Assembly (NCBI GenBank): GCA_023402915.1
Contig: JAEYFO010000183.1
Span: 1-5,643 of the forward strand
Direction: 5' to 3'
Origin: Bacillota bacterium
GTDB lineage: Bacteria; Bacillota; Clostridia; Christensenellales; CALWSW01
DNA: 5,643 bases
Position numbers and translations under genes: made by a program. Below the pieces are notes generated by a model. The model was not told the DNA's origin, ran no database searches, and saw only the letters and a list, made by a program, of their open reading frames with translations. Positions 4,222 through 5,643 of this stretch are shown piece after piece. The first letter of the stretch is position 1. Each line of letters begins with the position of its first letter.

Positions 4222-4752
4222 ATGGCCCTCGATCTTCTCATTCCCAAGCTGGCGCTGCTGCAATATCTCGAATCCACCCGCTTCGAGCTGACCGGCGAGC
4301 AGCTTTCCCGCGTATTTTTGGAAAACAACTGGTCGGAATATTTTATTTTGCAGCAGGCGCTCGGCGAGCTGGAGGAGTCCGGCATGATCGGCTGCACCCA
4401 CCGGCCGCAGGGCGATTGCTTTCATATCGTCCCGACGGGCCGGGAAACGCTCCGCCAATTCCAGAGCCGCCTGCCCGATTCCCTGCGCCAGCAGATCGAG
4501 ACCTACGCCCGCCAGAGCCGCATCCGCATTCAAAACGAATTGCAGAACACCGCCTCCTGCCAGAAAACCGGCCCGGGCGATTACGAAGTGGAGTGCCGCA
4601 TCATCGAGGACGGCCGGGTGCTTTTGAAGCTCGATCTCAACGTCGCTTCCGCCGAGCTGGCCGCCTCGCTGGCCAACCGCTGGACGGAAAACGCGCCGGG
4701 CGTGTTCACCGCCCTTTGGGACGCGCTCACCAAAGACAGCGAAGGCTGCTAA
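4222..4752 (+). CDS. DUF4364 family protein (winged-helix-like, clostridial)
   Basis: Encodes 176 residues from ATG 4222. The N-terminal part (about 1-75) reads as a winged-helix or helix-turn-helix domain: LLIPKLALLQYLESTRFELT, then LSRVFLENNWSEYFILQQAL, GELEESGMI and a wing before PTGRETLRQF. A helical linker follows (QSRLPDSLRQQIETY). The C-terminal part (about 100-165) is a beta-rich domain with YEVECRIIEDGRVLLKLDLN and VAS, then ANRWTENAPGVF. This order and length fit DUF4364, a family of unknown role whose fold suggests transcription regulation. A GTG at 4192 in the same frame would add ten residues, but it falls inside the leader hairpin loop and lacks family similarity, so ATG 4222 is chosen; GGAG lies 11 nt upstream. 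The 3' end overlaps the convergent propeller gene by 26 nt. No ligand or target can be named. Confidence 0.87.
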   Translation: MALDLLIPKLALLQYLESTRFELTGEQLSRVFLENNWSEYFILQQALGELEESGMIGCTHRPQGDCFHIVPTGRETLRQFQSRLPDSLRQQIETYARQSRIRIQNELQNTASCQKTGPGDYEVECRIIEDGRVLLKLDLNVASAELAASLANRWTENAPGVFTALWDALTKDSEGC

Positions 4753-5641
4753 CAGCCCCCTCCTCTTCGAGCGCCAGCCCCCGCGGCGCTTTTCCCACGG
4801 GGATCCGGGAGAGCAGCCTGCCCGCGCCGTCAAACACCCGCACGGCGTTTTCGAGCATACAGCTGACAAAGATCTTCTCTCCCCGTCCCGCGGCGCAAAG
4901 ATCGTCCGGCATCCGTCCTGCCGCCGCGTGCCAGAGCACTTCCATCCGCTCCCAGTCAAAAAGTGTCAGGCTGTCGTCCCACACATGGGCTGCGACGGCC
5001 TTTTTCTGTCCTTTCAGGCAAACGATCCTGCTGGCCGGGAATGCGCATCCCCGAAGGAGCACCGGCGCTTCCCGCCGCGAAAAACGCCAAAGCTTTCCGC
5101 TTCCGTCCGGCTGCAAATAGCCCGCGAGCCAGCCGCCCGAAAGCCCGCCCGTCCCCGCCACACAAAGGGGCATTCCCTCCCGTTCAAACTGCCAGAGCGG
5201 TCCGGCCGTTTTTCCGTCCCAGAAAGTGATCCGCCCCGCGAACAGCTCGGCCACCGCCGCCACACCGCCCGTTCCCGCCACGTCGATGGGAAACGGGCCC
5301 GTCTGGACGCAGGAAAGGGGCCGCAGCGGCTTTTTTCGAAGGAACCACAGGCTGTTGGACTCCGCGCAGCACAGGATGACCCCGCCAAACGCCCGGCAAA
5401 GCCCTGCCGGACCGGCTCCCGTGCTCACCAGCTCGCAGCACTCTTTTTTCCGGCCAAAAAGCCGCCCTGCCGTGGCGGAAAGCGCGTCCGAATGAAACAG
5501 CCCCTCCGGCAAAAGAAGGAGCCTGCGCGGGCCATTTGCGCCCGGCGGCAGCGACAGCCGCTCCACTTCCCGCATCTGCGCGCAATCCACCACGGAAATC
5601 GTGTTTTCTCCGCTGTTCGCCACATAAAGCTTCGCCCCCAC
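4727..5641 (-). CDS. YncE-like beta-propeller protein, 5' end at the window edge
   Basis: Reads 304 residues from a GTG at 5641 to TGA at 4729-4727. Only two bases lie upstream, so the true start may be outside the window, although KLYVANSGENTISVVD right at the beginning is a typical first blade of the YncE/YVTN-type propeller family. Repeating strands follow every 35-45 residues, for example VAGTGGVAAVAELFAGRITF, KAVAAHVWDDSLTLFD, KIFVSCMLENAVRVFD and a final IPVGKAPRGLALEEEG, giving about seven blades. There is no signal peptide or membrane segment in the visible part, so it is probably cytoplasmic, unlike many exported YncE proteins. It contains 13 cysteines, many singly placed at similar strand positions (PLCVAG, DLCAAG, VILCCAE). 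Function is unknown; propellers of this type are usually binding scaffolds. It runs convergently into the DUF4364 gene with no terminator visible between them. Confidence 0.75.
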   Translation of the reverse strand: MGAKLYVANSGENTISVVDCAQMREVERLSLPPGANGPRRLLLLPEGLFHSDALSATAGRLFGRKKECCELVSTGAGPAGLCRAFGGVILCCAESNSLWFLRKKPLRPLSCVQTGPFPIDVAGTGGVAAVAELFAGRITFWDGKTAGPLWQFEREGMPLCVAGTGGLSGGWLAGYLQPDGSGKLWRFSRREAPVLLRGCAFPASRIVCLKGQKKAVAAHVWDDSLTLFDWERMEVLWHAAAGRMPDDLCAAGRGEKIFVSCMLENAVRVFDGAGRLLSRIPVGKAPRGLALEEEGAVSSLRCLW

Positions 5642-5643
5642 GC

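Noticed and set aside
1..5643. CRISPR array, insertion sequence or prophage genes
   Set aside because: No regularly spaced repeats, terminal inverted repeats, transposase or phage structural genes were seen on either strand.

Overview
The window looks like chromosome from a fairly GC-rich Firmicute of the class Clostridia, most likely an Oscillospiraceae/Ruminococcaceae-type gut organism. The evidence is the DUF4364 family protein (a clostridial family), the VanH-like D-2-hydroxyacid dehydrogenase, the ECF sigma factor, and CCA-encoding tRNA genes. No taxonomic marker is decisive, so this is inference.

Layout, left to right. (1) 1-411 (+): the 3' part of an ECF-type sigma-70 factor, followed by a strong intrinsic terminator at 520-566. 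(2) 690-1012 (-): a decayed gene for a quinol-monooxygenase-like ABM protein, lacking a start codon and carrying a one-base frameshift. (3) 1054-2040 (-): an intact D-2-hydroxyacid (D-lactate-type) dehydrogenase, directly upstream of that remnant and probably once its operon partner. (4) 2151-3514 (-): a compact two-gene type II restriction-modification system, with a BglII/BstYI-family endonuclease first and an MT-A70-family adenine methyltransferase second. It has its own extended -10 promoter and a terminator at 2090-2122, and its base composition is clearly more AT-rich than the flanks. (5) 3590-4089 (-): a stable-RNA cluster made of a promoter, tRNA-Val(GAC), a roughly 200-nt structured RNA that may be 6S RNA, a second promoter, tRNA-Gln(CTG) and a strong terminator. 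(6) 4146-4752 (+): a DUF4364 winged-helix-type protein, divergent from the tRNA cluster, with an extended -10 promoter and a hairpin over its Shine-Dalgarno sequence. (7) 4727-5641 (-): a cytoplasmic YncE-like beta-propeller protein that overlaps the DUF4364 gene tail to tail and reaches the window edge.

How the parts fit: the restriction-modification pair is a self-contained cassette inserted between the tRNA cluster and a metabolic gene, bounded by terminators on both sides. The most interesting points are the pairing of a BglII-type nuclease with an MT-A70 methyltransferase (M.BglII itself is, from memory, an N4-cytosine enzyme), its near-leaderless promoter and TTG-coupled methyltransferase start, and the unassigned structured RNA that starts immediately after the CCA end of tRNA-Val.
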